DNA from: Caprimulgus europaeus
Lineage: Eukaryota; Chordata; Aves; Caprimulgiformes; Caprimulgidae
NCBI GenBank assembly: GCA_907165065.1
Contig: OU015523.1
Location: forward strand, 124,185,023-124,249,022
Reading direction: 5' to 3'
DNA: 64,000 nt
In this document: positions 25,413 through 37,509 of the stretch, piece after piece
How positions within the stretch are numbered: the stretch's first letter is position 1
Layout: every line of letters begins with the position of its first letter
The notes under the pieces: model-generated
What the model was told of the DNA's origin: nothing
Database searches by the model: none
What the model saw: only the letters and a program-made list of their open reading frames with translations
Position numbers and translations under genes: made by a program

Positions 25413-26309
25413 AGAGAGAGAGCCCCTGTGGTTTGGTCCATGTTTTCATGATCAGCTGAATGAATTGTCACTTACAAGACTGATCTCCAAAAATATGCCA
25501 TTTAATTTTTCAAGAAGAGTTTCTGTTGGACATTATCTGATAAGGACTTAAATTGCTACAAGCAGCCTAAATTAATTTACAAGACAAAAATCTTCTTCAT
25601 TCTTTTCCCTAGCAAGTCTCCAGCAGTGATACACTCTTAATAGCAGCCCTTATCACAAGGATTTTTACAGGGACAGATAATAAAGTCCTTTATCTAACTG
25701 CAGGACAAGGCACTATAAAACCACACTTGAAGCTGTTGAACCATTGCCACCAAGGACTCCAGCTCATCGTTGCTCAGACATTTGCTGCACGATCTTAAGA
25801 GCTCATTAACTACCAACAATCAATGGACTCCAAAGTCAGGCAGCCACACAGAACTGTCAGTGTTGGGTCATTCATTGTTCCAAGATGGATAAATTCAAGG
25901 AACTATTTTACTAATTGTCCCTTTTAAACCCTTAAAACTCTTTGTTTCTGCTGAGCTGAAGCTGCAACAGGTCCAGGAACACTTTTTGTCTTTACAACCA
26001 CCTCTTCAGACCAGAAATAGGAAGCCAAAGGATTTTCACCTGTGAAATATTTTCATGTTTTAAGACAATTCACCATTTCTCATTCTTTATTGACTAGACC
26101 CCAGAAACTCATCAAAAATAGCATTGCTGAGTACTTGCTCTGGACAGAAACATGACCAACTTCACGTCTTTGACTTCACCCTGCTGTAAATCTCTTCCTT
26201 TTAGACTGATTGGGAAATTATTCTTGCAAAAAGTCACATTCTGTGACATCAAAGTGCTCATTTGGTACTTGAGAAATTACCCCAGTGATGAGAATTAGAG
26301 AGCACATAC

Positions 26310-26385
26310 CATGTAGGCTTCCTGGTGCTGCTCCATCAAAGCCTCCACCAGCCAGACTTGGAGCAACGCTCTTGAACATGGATGG
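26310..26385 (-). other. Candidate unrecognised exon, 76 bp, with in-frame ATG
   Basis: On the minus strand a branch-point-like CCTAAT and a long pyrimidine tract (TTCTTTCTGCTGTCATTG) lead to CTACCAG. The 76-bp segment ends CTACATG followed by the donor GTATGT. One frame is open throughout and reads PSMFKSVAPSLAGGGFDG then AAPGSLH. It ends in phase 1, exactly the phase needed to join the FAM168A exon at 20469 (..[11 protein letters not shown]). The internal ATG (MFKSV) could start an alternative N-terminus. If instead it followed the usual phase-1 start exon, the frame would hit TGA and the 76-bp length would shift the frame, so it could be a poison exon. I do not recognise the peptide in any family. 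Splice signals are seen; exon use is inference. Confidence 0.45.
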
Positions 26386-26756
26386 CTGGTAGCAATGACA
26401 GCAGAAAGAATGTGTTTAATTAGGTGATGATTGGGAAGTACAGAGAAAATAGCTGAGAAGGACATCTGGGAACTGATTCTGCACTGGAAAACAAGTCTCC
26501 AGAGATGAAGAGCTTCAGTGTTTTGGAACTGACTTGCAGTAGAGATTTAAATAAAGCTCGTTCTCCCATGGCAGGAGCTTTTCTCCATCCAGAAGGATAT
26601 CTTTGCAGCCCACCTTGCTTCTTGCACAACCACAGAGCTCAGGGCTTGGGCCATGTATCTTCTCTTGCCTTTTTGGGGAGTTGTCCCTCAGGGCAAACAA
26701 GTTGTTGTATAGACCTTTCCTCTTCAATGGGAACTATTTAAAACATCATTTACCTA

Positions 26757-26936
26757 AATCATGTCCCTCAGCACTGTGTCTACACGACTCTTCAGTCCCT
26801 CCAGGGATGGGGACTCCACCACTGCCCTGGGCAACCCCTTCCAATGCCTCAGAACCCTTGCAGCAAAGAAATTCTTCCTCACATCCCATCTCAACTGCCC
26901 TGGCCACAACTTGAGGCCATTTCCTCTTGTCCTCCG
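26757..26936 (-). mobile_element. CR1 group B fragment lacking the 3' tip
   Basis: Begins at AATCATGTCCCTCAGCACTG, about 80 bp inside the element, and ends at TTCCTCTTGTCCT. Both ends are truncated. Confidence 0.87.
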
Positions 26937-27357
26937 TTGACCAAGGTCAACAGAGAGCAATGCTTCCAAGACCAAGCACTTGATCTACCAGCCAGAAGCC
27001 CTTTGTCACAAGTAATTACAGAGTGGGGGCAATTAGGACACCACAGGTATGATCAAATGATTGTATGTGATATTGTCAGGGTGTTTGAAGATGTTACTGT
27101 CCTTCAGCTGGAACTTGGGTCAAACTCAGGACTAGAACATCAAGACATCTCTCATCCATTAGATTTCCCTTACCCTCCAGGTTTAATTTGGCCTCTTATA
27201 TTTTAAAAGGCAAAACTATTATACTGAAACTCCTTTTATAGCTCAAAACATATATATTCCACAATTCAGAGAGTTTTCCAAATCAAATTTAAGTCTAGAA
27301 GCAGTCTCCAACTCTGGAGGACAGAGCTGAAGTTCTCCTAAACTGATTTCTACTTGG

Positions 27358-27590
27358 ATTTACATCTTAAAATTGCATGGATTGTGTGTGCAGTTTAAAA
27401 CTGTATGGTTTGCATTTTAATATTGTATATTTTACATTTTAAAATCATATGGATTGTGTGTGCCTTTTAAAACTGTCTGTTTTAAATCTTAAAGTCGTGT
27501 GGATTTTATGTACAGTTTAAAAATTGCAAGGTTTTCATTTTAAAATGGTGAGTTTTTACATTTATAAATTGTATGGATTGTATGTATGGA
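27358..27590 (+). repeat. Old degenerate tandem repeat (TTTTAAAATTGTATGG-like)
   Basis: Imperfect repetition of CATTTTAAAATTGTATGGAT and GTGTGTGCAGTTTAAAACTG type units, three or more copies with many changes. It resembles an aged minisatellite next to the younger microsatellite that follows. Confidence 0.6.
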
Positions 27591-27860
27591 TATGATATGA
27601 TATGATATGATATGATATGATATCATATCATATCATATCATATCATATCATATCACATTATTATATTATTACATTATTACATTATTACATTATTATATTA
27701 TATTATATTATATTATATTATATTATATTATATTATATTATATTTTATATTATATTTTGTTTTATTTTATTTTGTTTTATTTTATTTTATTTTATTTTAT
27801 TTTATTTTATTTTATTTTATTTTATTTTATTTATTATTATAGTATAGTATAGCATATTAT
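27589..27860 (+). repeat. Compound AT microsatellite with (GATAT)n/(ATATC)n palindrome
   Basis: 27589-27654 is (GATAT)n switching to (CATAT)n, a perfect 66-bp palindrome centred between 27621 and 27622. It is followed by (ATTAC/ATTAT)n, then a (TTTTA)n stretch at about 27758-27830 and TATAG-like units. Confidence 0.97.
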
Positions 27861-28674
27861 AGTATATTATAATATATTATATTATTAGTATATTATATGT
27901 AAATATTATGTATATTTTTAAAATTGTATATTTTACCTTTTTAAATGGTATAAATCAGAGTCAATCCTGTTTTGCCAACTCACCAACACATCTCCAGCAG
28001 GAAGGAAGGATGGCAGAACCTTTCCTTTCTTCCCTAATCACCCAGAACCATTTAACAGCTGATCCCAGCAGGTGTTTCCATGTCAAGCTCTACCTGACCC
28101 TCTCCCACACGTTGCTCCTTATGAAGGATGAGCATCAAGATCTACCAACGCACCGTGGTGCTGCAGGGAACCCAGGAGCTGGGTTGGATTTCATTTTCCA
28201 CTGCTCATCCCACGTTACCTCCGCTGTCCCATCACTCACTCGCTGCTTTGCCATCAAATTCTTCCAGCCCACTCATGCTAAATGGATGTAAAAATAGAGG
28301 CAAAGCTGAAAAGCAAAGGTGGAACCGTTCTGAAGAGCGAGTTAATGGATGCTTGAGGATCCAGCATCTCTGAAGTCTCTGAGGATGATAATAAATACAT
28401 TTATTCCTATGAAAAGTGCCACCCCCTTATTACTGTTTCAAGCCTCATCAGCCCAAGAGCAGAGAAGACAAATGAACGTGTGTTCACCAGGCACAGCGAC
28501 TGCTTTAAACAAGGTTTCCTCTGGCATTTGAGGACCCCTCCCTTTCCTGAAGACCTTTTACTTGGGTCTTTTTTCACCTTTTTTGCCTTATATAAACAGC
28601 AGCTTCTCTCTTGCTCATGACCCATGTTCATGGGAAGGCAATCTTCACGTGGGCCATAAAGCTGCTCACAGCAG

Positions 28675-28879
28675 TTCTGGTTCTTGAGGCAGAGGGTGGT
28701 GGAGCACTGGCACAGGCTCCCCAAGGAGGTGCTGATGGCCCCAAGCCTGACAAGATTCCAGCAGCATTTGGCCAAGGCCCTCAGGGCCATGGTGTGAATG
28801 TTGGGACTGTCTTGTGCAGGGACAGGAGCTGGACTCCATCATCCTTGTGGGTCCCTCCAACTCTCAACATTCCATGTTT
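28675..28879 (+). mobile_element. CR1 group E, 3' fragment
   Basis: From GGTTCTTGAGGCAGAGGG to the group E tip TCAACATTCCATG. Confidence 0.88.
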
Positions 28880-29292
28880 CCATGGTGGTGGTGTTTCTCA
28901 TTATTAAACACTGATGTCTCCACAGACCAGCAGCTGCTGACCATGCACTCAGGTTTAGACTCTGGACACATTATGGCAGAGGTGGAAATCCATATCTCAC
29001 ATTTGCTTCTGCTGAGCCATAGATCATCTGATCTATGGAAATTAAAGGACTTCAATTAAATGGGGTAATTTATTGTATCTATTGTTCAAGGATTACCCTT
29101 GTGCATTTGTGCTGATGGGAGATCTCATGATGAGCTGCAGAATGATGACCAAACCCTGCAGCTCGCAGAGGAGCAGTGGTGGGGAGGGATCTGCAGGCTC
29201 ACGCTGAAGGCTGCAGAGCTCTGGCTACAGTGGGGTACGTCCTCCCCATCAATGCAAAGCACTTTGTGCTGTCTCTCTTCCCAAGAAAATCA

Positions 29293-29339
29293 TTGAATCA
29301 AAGAATGGTTTGGGTTGGAAGGGACCTTTGAAGATCATC
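29293..29339 (-). mobile_element. CR1 group A/B tip fragment
   Basis: Only the last about 47 bp (AAAGAATGGTTTGGGTTGG..GATCATC) in minus orientation, directly abutting a plus-strand CR1. Confidence 0.75.
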
Positions 29340-29820
29340 TGTGTTCAGTGTTGGGCCCCTGAGTCCCAGAAGGGCCTGGAGGTGCTGGAGCGTGTCCAGA
29401 GAAGGGAACGGAGCTGGGGAAGGGTCTGGAGCACAAGTGTGCTGAGTTCCCGCCTGAGGGAACTGGGGGTGCTGAGCCTGGAGAAAAGGAGGCTGAGGGG
29501 AGACCTTGTGGCTCTGTCCAAGTCCCTTGGAGGAGGGTGGAGAGAGGTGGGGGTGGGTCTGTTCAACCAAGGAGCAAGGGACAGGACAAGAGGAAATGGG
29601 CTCCAGTTGTGCCGGGGAGGTTGAGATGGGATGTGAGGAGAAATTTCTTCACCACAAGGACTGTCAAGCATTGGAACAGGCTGCCCAGAGACGTGGTGGA
29701 GTCACCATCCCTGGAAGTATTTAAGATGTGGTGCTTAGGGACATGGTTTAGTGGGACTCAGCAGTGTTGCATTCACAGTTGGACTCCATGATTTTAAAGG
29801 CCTTTTCCAACCTAAATGAT
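29340..29820 (+). mobile_element. CR1 group B, 3' fragment
   Basis: Begins CVQCWAPESQKGLEVLERVQ and runs through [17 protein letters not shown]. It then switches to a WDVRRNFFTTRTVKHWNRLP version and ends TTTTCCAACCTAAATGATCT. Confidence 0.9.
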
Positions 29821-30959
29821 CTAAGAAATCAGGTCCTCTACTGTGAAAACTTCTGTAACTCCTTCCTCCTCTTTCCTCTCCTTCCCCAGGATCAAAGCTG
29901 GACCCAAAGGGTGGTAAATTCCACCTGTGTGAAAGCACACACTCTTTGATGAACGAGTTCTTCTCTAGGTGATCCACACCCTACATGATAAGCACGATGC
30001 TTGGAGACTACACAGACAGGAACTCTACAGGCATCACCCATAACACAACTGGACCTTGTGGTTGCACAATGCACGATGTTCAGCTTGAAGCTTTCACCAT
30101 CCCAGGAAATGATGAGACTTTACAAGACCAAAAAGATATTAAGGAAATGGTCAAAACAAATTATTTCCATTTCCATTCTTATTTCAGCTCCATCTCAATT
30201 TTATTTCCCACCTACATTCCAAAAGAAACCTCCAAGGTCTCACTGCAGCTGTCTGGGTTCAGGATTCATTTGTTTGAGCAAAACTCATCTTGAAAACTAG
30301 GAGTAACTGTCCAAAAATATTAGTGAGATAGTTTTGATTATTTAAGGCACATCCTATAAATAAACCAGAGTGACAGAACTTGACAGACTGTCAATCAATA
30401 TAACTTCTGGGCAAGAGACACGTGTCATATCCATTCCTACGTTGAGATGAGTCTCTACGGGAAAGAAGTTCTAGAAAGCTCTTGAAAACACACAATATTC
30501 ATGCTCCCTGCAATTATTGGGTTCATTCTGTATTTGACTAATCCAAAGAGAGGTAAGAACAACCACTAATGATAAAATACAATTGTTTGTTGCTCCAAAG
30601 AATGTGGAAGCCCTAGATGAAGAAATCGTTGGGTTTTTCTTAAACACTTGGGTTGGGTTTGTGTGTGGGGGATGGAAAAGCCTTTTTTTTTTTCCTTACG
30701 AGAGTGAAAAGCTCCCCTGGTTCCAAGGTGGAGACCCCTCAGCTCAGGCTGAGCCAGTGAGCACTAGAGAAAAGCCTCTGTGAATCCATATTGGTGAGGG
30801 GAAGGGCTGTCCTGAGAAGAAGGTGGAGAGAACCTGGAGGAGAAATGGTTGACCTAACAAAAGACAACCATCAGCCTAAACAAAGGACAGACAGACACAG
30901 AGAGCTTGGTTGCCAGAAGGAAGGACAAAGATCCACACCCAGTTCAACCTCATGGAGCA

Positions 30960-31609
30960 GGAGAAGACAAAGGAAGTCTCCTGCAGCCCATGGAGATTCA
31001 ATGGCGGAGCAGAACCCACGTGTAGGCCACGGAGGACTCCACACTGGAGCAGAGAAGCTGAGTGTAATTGGAATTGTGACTGGAATTGGGACCCTGATCC
31101 AGAGCAGGGGTGGACCCCCAGAGTGGGGGCAAAGTCTCATGCAGCCCATGGATGTCCCCATGCCAGAGCCAGGAGCTGAGCCCAAAGAGGTCCATGACTC
31201 CATGGGAAGCTGCTCTGGAACATGTTGTTCCTGGACTTTCATGCCAGGAAGAGCAGCAGAGATGAACTGACTGAACCCCCATTCCCTGTCCCTGTGCTGC
31301 TGGGGGAGAAAGGAGAGAAATGGGGAGCAAAGTGATTGGAGCCCGGGAAGAAGGGAGGGGTGGGGGAAGGTGCTGTCAGATGTGGTTGTTGTGTCTCACT
31401 GTCCTACTCTGATGATTGGTAATTAATTAAATTGCCTTTTCTTCTCCAAGTGGAGTCTGTTTTGCCTGTGCCCATCCCTGGTGAGTGAGCCCTCCCTGTC
31501 CTCATTCCCAATCCCGTGTCCCCTTTGTTGTGTCTCCCATCCCATCTCACTGGAGTTGGGGGAGTGACTGCAGGACTGCATGGTCCCACTGTGGGTCAAA
31601 CCACCACAG
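30960..31609 (+). mobile_element. Avian ERV LTR (solo, 5' limit uncertain)
   Basis: The 3' half is clear: GGGGAGCAAAGTGATTGGAG, CCCGGGAAGAAGGGAGGGG, ATGATTGGTAATTAATTAAA near the polyadenylation region, AAGTGGAGTCTGTTTTGCC and a terminal GGGTCAAACCACCACA. The same blocks appear in reverse at 54422-55300, so the two are one family. No gag, pol or env sequence is attached, which fits a solo LTR. The 5' boundary could lie as far left as about 30790. Confidence 0.75.
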
Positions 31610-32514
31610 CACTGAACTGTGGCTCCACCTTATCTGATAACGTTCCCCAGGGAAATATTTAGCTGGAAGAATTAAAACAAGTTATGAGAGCAGAAGACTG
31701 CTAAACTTAAAGCAGACCAAGGGGCACTCCTCCTGTTCTCCTGAAGTCCTGAAGAAGAATGATTTTCTTTCTTCCTCAAAGGAATCCCAATTGTGGTGAG
31801 AACCAGTCTGCCATCAGTCTGCAGCTAAAGGCAGACATCCACACCAGTGCTGGGTAACCACTAATATGCAAGTCCAGAGCCAAGAAGAAAAGCCAAATGA
31901 GGCCAGGGTTGCTGGGAGAGGACAGATCTTTTATTAGAGAAGCTGACATAACTGCAAAAAAAAGGGAACAGAAGACCATCTGCAAGTCTTTCTCTCAGGA
32001 GAACTTGTCACCATTTAGTTTCTTGCCCAGAAGACCAGGTAACACAAGAACAGTGAGTTTCAGAAATAAATGTTGATATCCCCTGTGGTGCTTCAGCCCT
32101 GACAGGTTGTGGATGTACAGAAGAGGACAGACTGTTCCACCAGAACAGCAGGGGCTGTACTGTACCATCACATACTCCAGCACAGGATGGTGCTGGAGAA
32201 GAGCAAGGGGCAAACATACCAAGGAAAGGCCCACAGCTGGAGACCAAGCTGAACCCAGAAGGTTATGAGTTACCAATAACCTCAGCTGAGCACAAACACC
32301 GGGAGATACTGCTTGGAGGCCACCAAGTTGTTCAAAGGACAACTGTTGTTGAAGTGACAACTGAGCTTCAGGAAGGGCCTCATCAACTTTGCTTCATTTG
32401 ATGGTTCCTAGTTTTTATACTGCAGAAATAGGGACTGACTTATTTTTATCAACCATGACTCTATTGACCTCTCTCATCTTCCCATTGGTCATGTCTGCCT
32501 TAGTCTGCAGCTTG

Positions 32515-33305
32515 CCAGACTACCAAGTTGCTCCTCATACACAAGTCTTTCCAGACCTTTATTTGGCCTTGATGTCCTTCTCTGAACCTCTTCCAGCTCT
32601 CCTAAAGCTTTTCTGAGATGGGGGCCAAAACCAGAGGTGTTCCTCTTGTGCTCCAGAGGTGGGTGTCCTTGATGTTCAAAAGGTGGGTGAACCAAGGAGA
32701 TGACCAAAGCAGTACTGGCACCTTATGGTCTTCAACTCCTTTCCTGATTAATTCCTACCACATTTGCCTTTTTGAACACTGAGCTGATGTCTTCATGGCA
32801 TAGTACCCTGCTCCTGAGCAGGAACAGTCAGCTCAGACCCCAGCATCTTAGATGTGAGATGAAGTCTCCTTTTCCTCACGCGCATCACTTCACATTCACC
32901 TGTCCTGAATTCCATCTTCACTGCCCAGTTACTCAAGTCTCATGAGGGTCTACTGCAAACCTTCACATCCAGCCCTCATCTTTATTGTCCTGAATAATTT
33001 AAAATCATCAGCAGGCTTTGTCTCCTCAGCACTCCTGCCCTTTCCCAGGTCACTTCTGAAATTGCTGAACAAACCCATCTTCCACCACTGACTTCTGCCA
33101 AACACCAGGACTCCTTCACTAGAAAACCTCGTTATTTACACCAACTCCTTCTTTTTATCTTTTATTAAATTACTTATCCTGGAAAGGACCTTCCCTCTCC
33201 TCCCATAACACTTGATTTCTGCACAGATTTTTGCTGAGGGACCTTGTTGAACCCACTCGAAATGCCACCTCCTTCCTGCAGAAGCTCATTGACATCCTTG
33301 GAGTA
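32515..33305 (-). mobile_element. Old, diverged CR1 ORF2 fragment
   Basis: Lower-similarity CR1 of an older type. It includes recognisable CCTGCTCCTGAGCAG, TTCACATTCACCTG, a degenerate ATCATCAGCAGGCTTTG block and AGGGACCTTGTTGAA. Heavily mutated, and clearly older than groups A-E. Confidence 0.65.
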
Positions 33306-34469
33306 GGCTTGTAAGGCTTTGGTACACACTGCCCTAAGACTAAACTACTTCTTTCCTTCTTAATCTTTATTTTCAGCATCTTTACTTCAAAAGACAATGA
33401 AATATGTTCTTCTTTTCTCCAGAGTAATGAGGATGAAGCACAACAGCTTCACCAGCCCCTTAACTGGGCCAATATCTTAAATTTAAAGCAAGAAATGGAG
33501 TCATCCTTCCTCTTCTTGCTCACAGTGACTCTACACAGCTCATTTTTCATCCTGTCCAGAGGTTTCTTCCTCTGTCTTTTCTTGACTATTGTAGAAAGCA
33601 TTTTCCAGGGCTCTTAAAACATTTGGAAGGTCAGCATGGGTGCACAGCAGGTGAGGAGATGCCATAGCAGAGCAACTGAGATGGCAGCTAAACTGATCCA
33701 GAATGACAAACTAAAGGGAGGTTATGGTCAGAAAAGTGACAGGGTTGACTTTTTTTTCTAAAAAACTCTGGTTTCCTCTGTGTACTCAGAGTCCAATCTG
33801 CCTCTTTCACTGGCAGAAGTCACCTTCTGCTCTCGCTGGCTTGCAGATGTGACGTGGTTTGGGGAAAGCGAGTTGGAACCGTGCTCAACTCATGTCTCTA
33901 CCAGAATAATTACTCATATTCTTAATACTGAATGGGCATTTCTTTGTCTGAACTGAAATCTGCACTGAAATGCAGAGGTTGGAAGGAAAAAAAGCTGCAG
34001 TAAACTGAGATGTGGGGAGATGTACATGAAGAGAAGGAACAGGGGGACATCAAGTTTCTGCTACTGTTTTTCCACCTTCAAGTGAAGGTGAAACTCTGGA
34101 CAGAGAGAAGGCTCCACTGTGGTGAATTTTAAGCATCATATCCTCTTTGAGATCATTCCTTAAGCAAGGAGGAGACAGAGCATCCTTCTGGCCACAGAGA
34201 CCTTCTCCTCCAGCAACCCAGGACTCCAACCCATGAACACCTGCATGGTTTCGTACATGACGCTTCAGAACCTCAAATGCTTTCCAATCCCGAATTCACT
34301 GTCCCCCTGCAATCTTGTGGAGGGTGAGGAGAACCTCACGCTTTCAGAAGCAGGACATCTCAGTCCCTTCTGCTCTGGCAGAGTTTTTATGGCACCTCTA
34401 GATGGGTCTTGAAGGGAGGATTTCTAGGAGGCTCCTTCTGGAGGAGTTTGTAATGTTAAGTGCAGGCAG

Positions 34470-34498
34470 GCACGAGAGCAAGCTCGCGCTCTCCGTGC
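34470..34498. other. CpG-rich imperfect hairpin
   Basis: GCACGAGAGC (34470-34479) and GCTCTCCGTGC (34488-34498) pair with one bulged base around the loop AAGCTCGC. This could be structured RNA or just a palindromic patch within conserved intron sequence. Confidence 0.4.
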
Positions 34499-34702
34499 CC
34501 TCAGGTTATGGGTTATGGAAGGGTATTTACAGTAACTGGCCAGAAAACAACCCTTTGTGATTTCCAAAAGGCACTTGTTCATCTGGCTAATTTTTAATTC
34601 ATCCTTTTCAGCTCCACTTCCAAGCCAGGAGGAAAAATAAAATCATTTCAAGCCTTGGTGTTTTGTTCCAGATGTCATTTCTGCTCCACCACAGACACTG
34701 CA

Positions 34703-35392
34703 GCATAGAATCACAGAATCGTTTGGTTGGAAAAGACCTTTGATATCATTGAGTCCAACTGTACCTGTTCACTGCTAGACCAGATCTCTGAGCACCCTGT
34801 CTACCTGGCTTTTAAGTCCCTCCAGGGATGGGGATTCCACCACTGCCCTGGGCAACCCCTTCCAATGCCTCAGAACCCTTTCAGCAAAGAAATTCTTCCT
34901 CACATCCCATCTCAACTGCCCTGGCCACAACTGGAGCCCATTTCCTCTTGTCCTGTCCCTTGCTCCTTGGTGGAACAGACCCACCCCCACCTCTCTGCAC
35001 CCTCCTCCAAGGGACTTGGACAGAGCCACAAGGTCTCCCCTCAGCCTCCTTTTCTCCAGGCTCAGCACCCCCAGTTCCCTCAGCCGGGAACTCAGCACAC
35101 TTGTGCTCCAGACCCTTCCCCAGCTCCGTTCCCTTCTCTGGACACGCTCCAGCACCTCCAGGTCCTTCTTGGACTCAGGGGCCCAGCACTGAACCCAGCA
35201 CTCGAGCTGTGGCCTCACCAGTGCCCAGTGCAGGGGGAAGAGAACTTCCCTGCTCCTACTGGCCACACTGGTGCTGATCCAGGCCAGGATGCCCTTGGCC
35301 TTCTTGGCTACCTGGGCACTCTGCTGGCTCATATCCAGCCAGTTGTTCACCACACCCTTGAGGTTTGCTACCAAAGCCAAGGTCTCCAGCAC
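34703..35392 (-). mobile_element. CR1 group B, long 3' fragment with 205-codon open frame
   Basis: Tip CATAGAATCACAGAATCG. The minus frame runs from LKGVVNNWLDMSQQSAQVAK through ILAWISTSVASRSREVLFPL and LVRPQLECWVQ to [16 protein letters not shown]. It lacks the catalytic domain. Confidence 0.94.
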
Positions 35393-36221
35393 GGCAAATT
35401 CATTCCCTGAGTGTCCTCAGAGAATGTTGAAGGATTAACACAACAAAACTGCTCCATAATCAAGTCCCTCCTAGAGCACAAGCATCATCTTGCTTCCTCC
35501 CTCTGTTTTTACACTCCAAATTCTCCTCTGCCGTTGGCAGCATCCTCCTGATTTCACCAGACCTGGTCTCCATTCACACCCTTAAACCTGAGGACACTGA
35601 ATTTCCTATTTCAGCAAATTATAATAACAGGGTGATCACAACAATGTTACAAAATCAAATTATTGCTCAAAAGGGTGAGTTTTAAAGGACATATCTGACA
35701 ATTTTCATTCATGGAGGTTATCAAAGATAGAACTTCAAAATGATAAAATATTTGGGGTTGCAAGAACAGGTCAAGCTTGAGTTAAACTCAACTTTAGGGA
35801 TCACAACATCCTTAACTTAGATATTTGCTTTTCAAATTGCTAATTAACTTTAAAATGTCCATATGGTATTTTGGACATTTTGGATTTAGACCAAGGGAAG
35901 TGAATTGCTCTCAAATACATTCGCTGCAGACAAACACAGCAGCAGATGGAGCACACACAGAAGATGAACAAAACCAGGGTTGGGGTGTTAAAAGGCTTCA
36001 TGGGTCTCACAGATGGATTTGGGCCAGGAGATTGGATTCAACTTGTGCTTGGGGGGAAGCTGAGAACACATAATATTTGAACTGGCAAAAGTCCACCACA
36101 GTCCACAAAAAGGCTCTGGTGAAAATACAATCTGATTGCATCAGTTTGAAAGTGCAAAGGCTTTCTCAGAAAGAGAGGAGCAACACAGGCACCCCACAAA
36201 GAGTCCTTATCCCAAGGTCTG

Positions 36222-36557
36222 TCCAGAACTTCCTCCCCAGGGGAAGAGGAGGGGCAGGCGCTGAGCTCTTCTCTCTGGCCACCAACACCAGGAGCAGAGG
36301 CCATGGCAGGAAGATGTGGCAGGGGAGGGGGAGGTTGGCCATGAGGAAAAGGTTCTTGAGGCAGAGGGTGGTGGAGCACTGGCACAGGCTCCCCAGGGAG
36401 GTGCTCATGGCCCCAAGGCTGACAAGATTCCAGCAGCATTTGGCCAAGGCCCTCAGGGACATGGTGTGAATGTTGGGCTTGTCCTGTGCAGGGACAGGAG
36501 TTGGGCTCCATCATCCTGGTGGGTCCCTTCCAACTCAACATTCAATGACTCTATGAT
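36222..36557 (+). mobile_element. CR1 group E, 3' fragment
   Basis: NFLPRGRGGAGAELFSLATN region to the tip CAACATTCAATGACTCTATG. Confidence 0.92.
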
Positions 36558-37509
36558 AAGAGCTGGGATGAGATCCCCTGACCACCACACCAGACCCTAG
36601 AGAAACCCACCAGCAGATGCAGCTCCTGCCCAACTCTCCAAAAGCCAGTGAGGAAGAGCATCAGCACTGAAATCACGAGGTTCTGCAGCATTTACTACTT
36701 CTGACTCATCAACTGAATTTTTTAATCCCATTTCTTCCTAAAGAAGTGTCTATAAACCACGATAATCCCTCTCCTAAAAAAAACCCCAAACCTCATTATG
36801 GGAAATGTTTTAATTAGAGTTATGTTTTTGCATCAGCTGTTCTGGTAAAGCTCTTCAGAAAGCTTTAGAAGACAAAAAAAATATATGAAAAATCAAATAA
36901 AAATCCGTGTCCTCAACTAGCTTGGCAATATTTTATCCCTTACAAACAGATTTCTGCTCAGAAGAAACTGCAAAGGTCTGAAAAACCACAGCTGAGGGGT
37001 GACAGCTCAGGGATGTTTTAGCACAGGAGAATTTTCATTTCCTTACCATAAACCAATGATTTCTATGATAGTCCAACTTGGCAAAGCAATTAGAGCTAAT
37101 TAACTAGATTGGATGTTATGGTTGAGGTGCATTCTCCTGGATGCTCAAGCAGATGTGAGAAATTTGTGGCAGCTCCTCTTTCGCTTGTTTTTGACCCAGA
37201 TTTGTTTAAAAACATCTCAAGACTTGTCTGATATTACCTGGGTGCAACATTTTCTGTGGATACATGGAGGACATCTGTGACTCTTGGGATGGATGGCAGA
37301 TGTAGAGCCATGGAGGAGGACAGAAGAACCTCCTGCAGCATCATGTCTCAAACCCGCAACCTTGGCCAACAAGGCTGGGAGATGCCAACTTACAAAGTAA
37401 AAGCTCGGGGAAAATCCCCGGCGCTCACTCGCTGGGACCTAAACAAGGGAGCAGCAGTTCCCAGACCTGAGTGATCCCTTCCACTGCTCGGAAAGAGGTG
37501 GGACACTTA

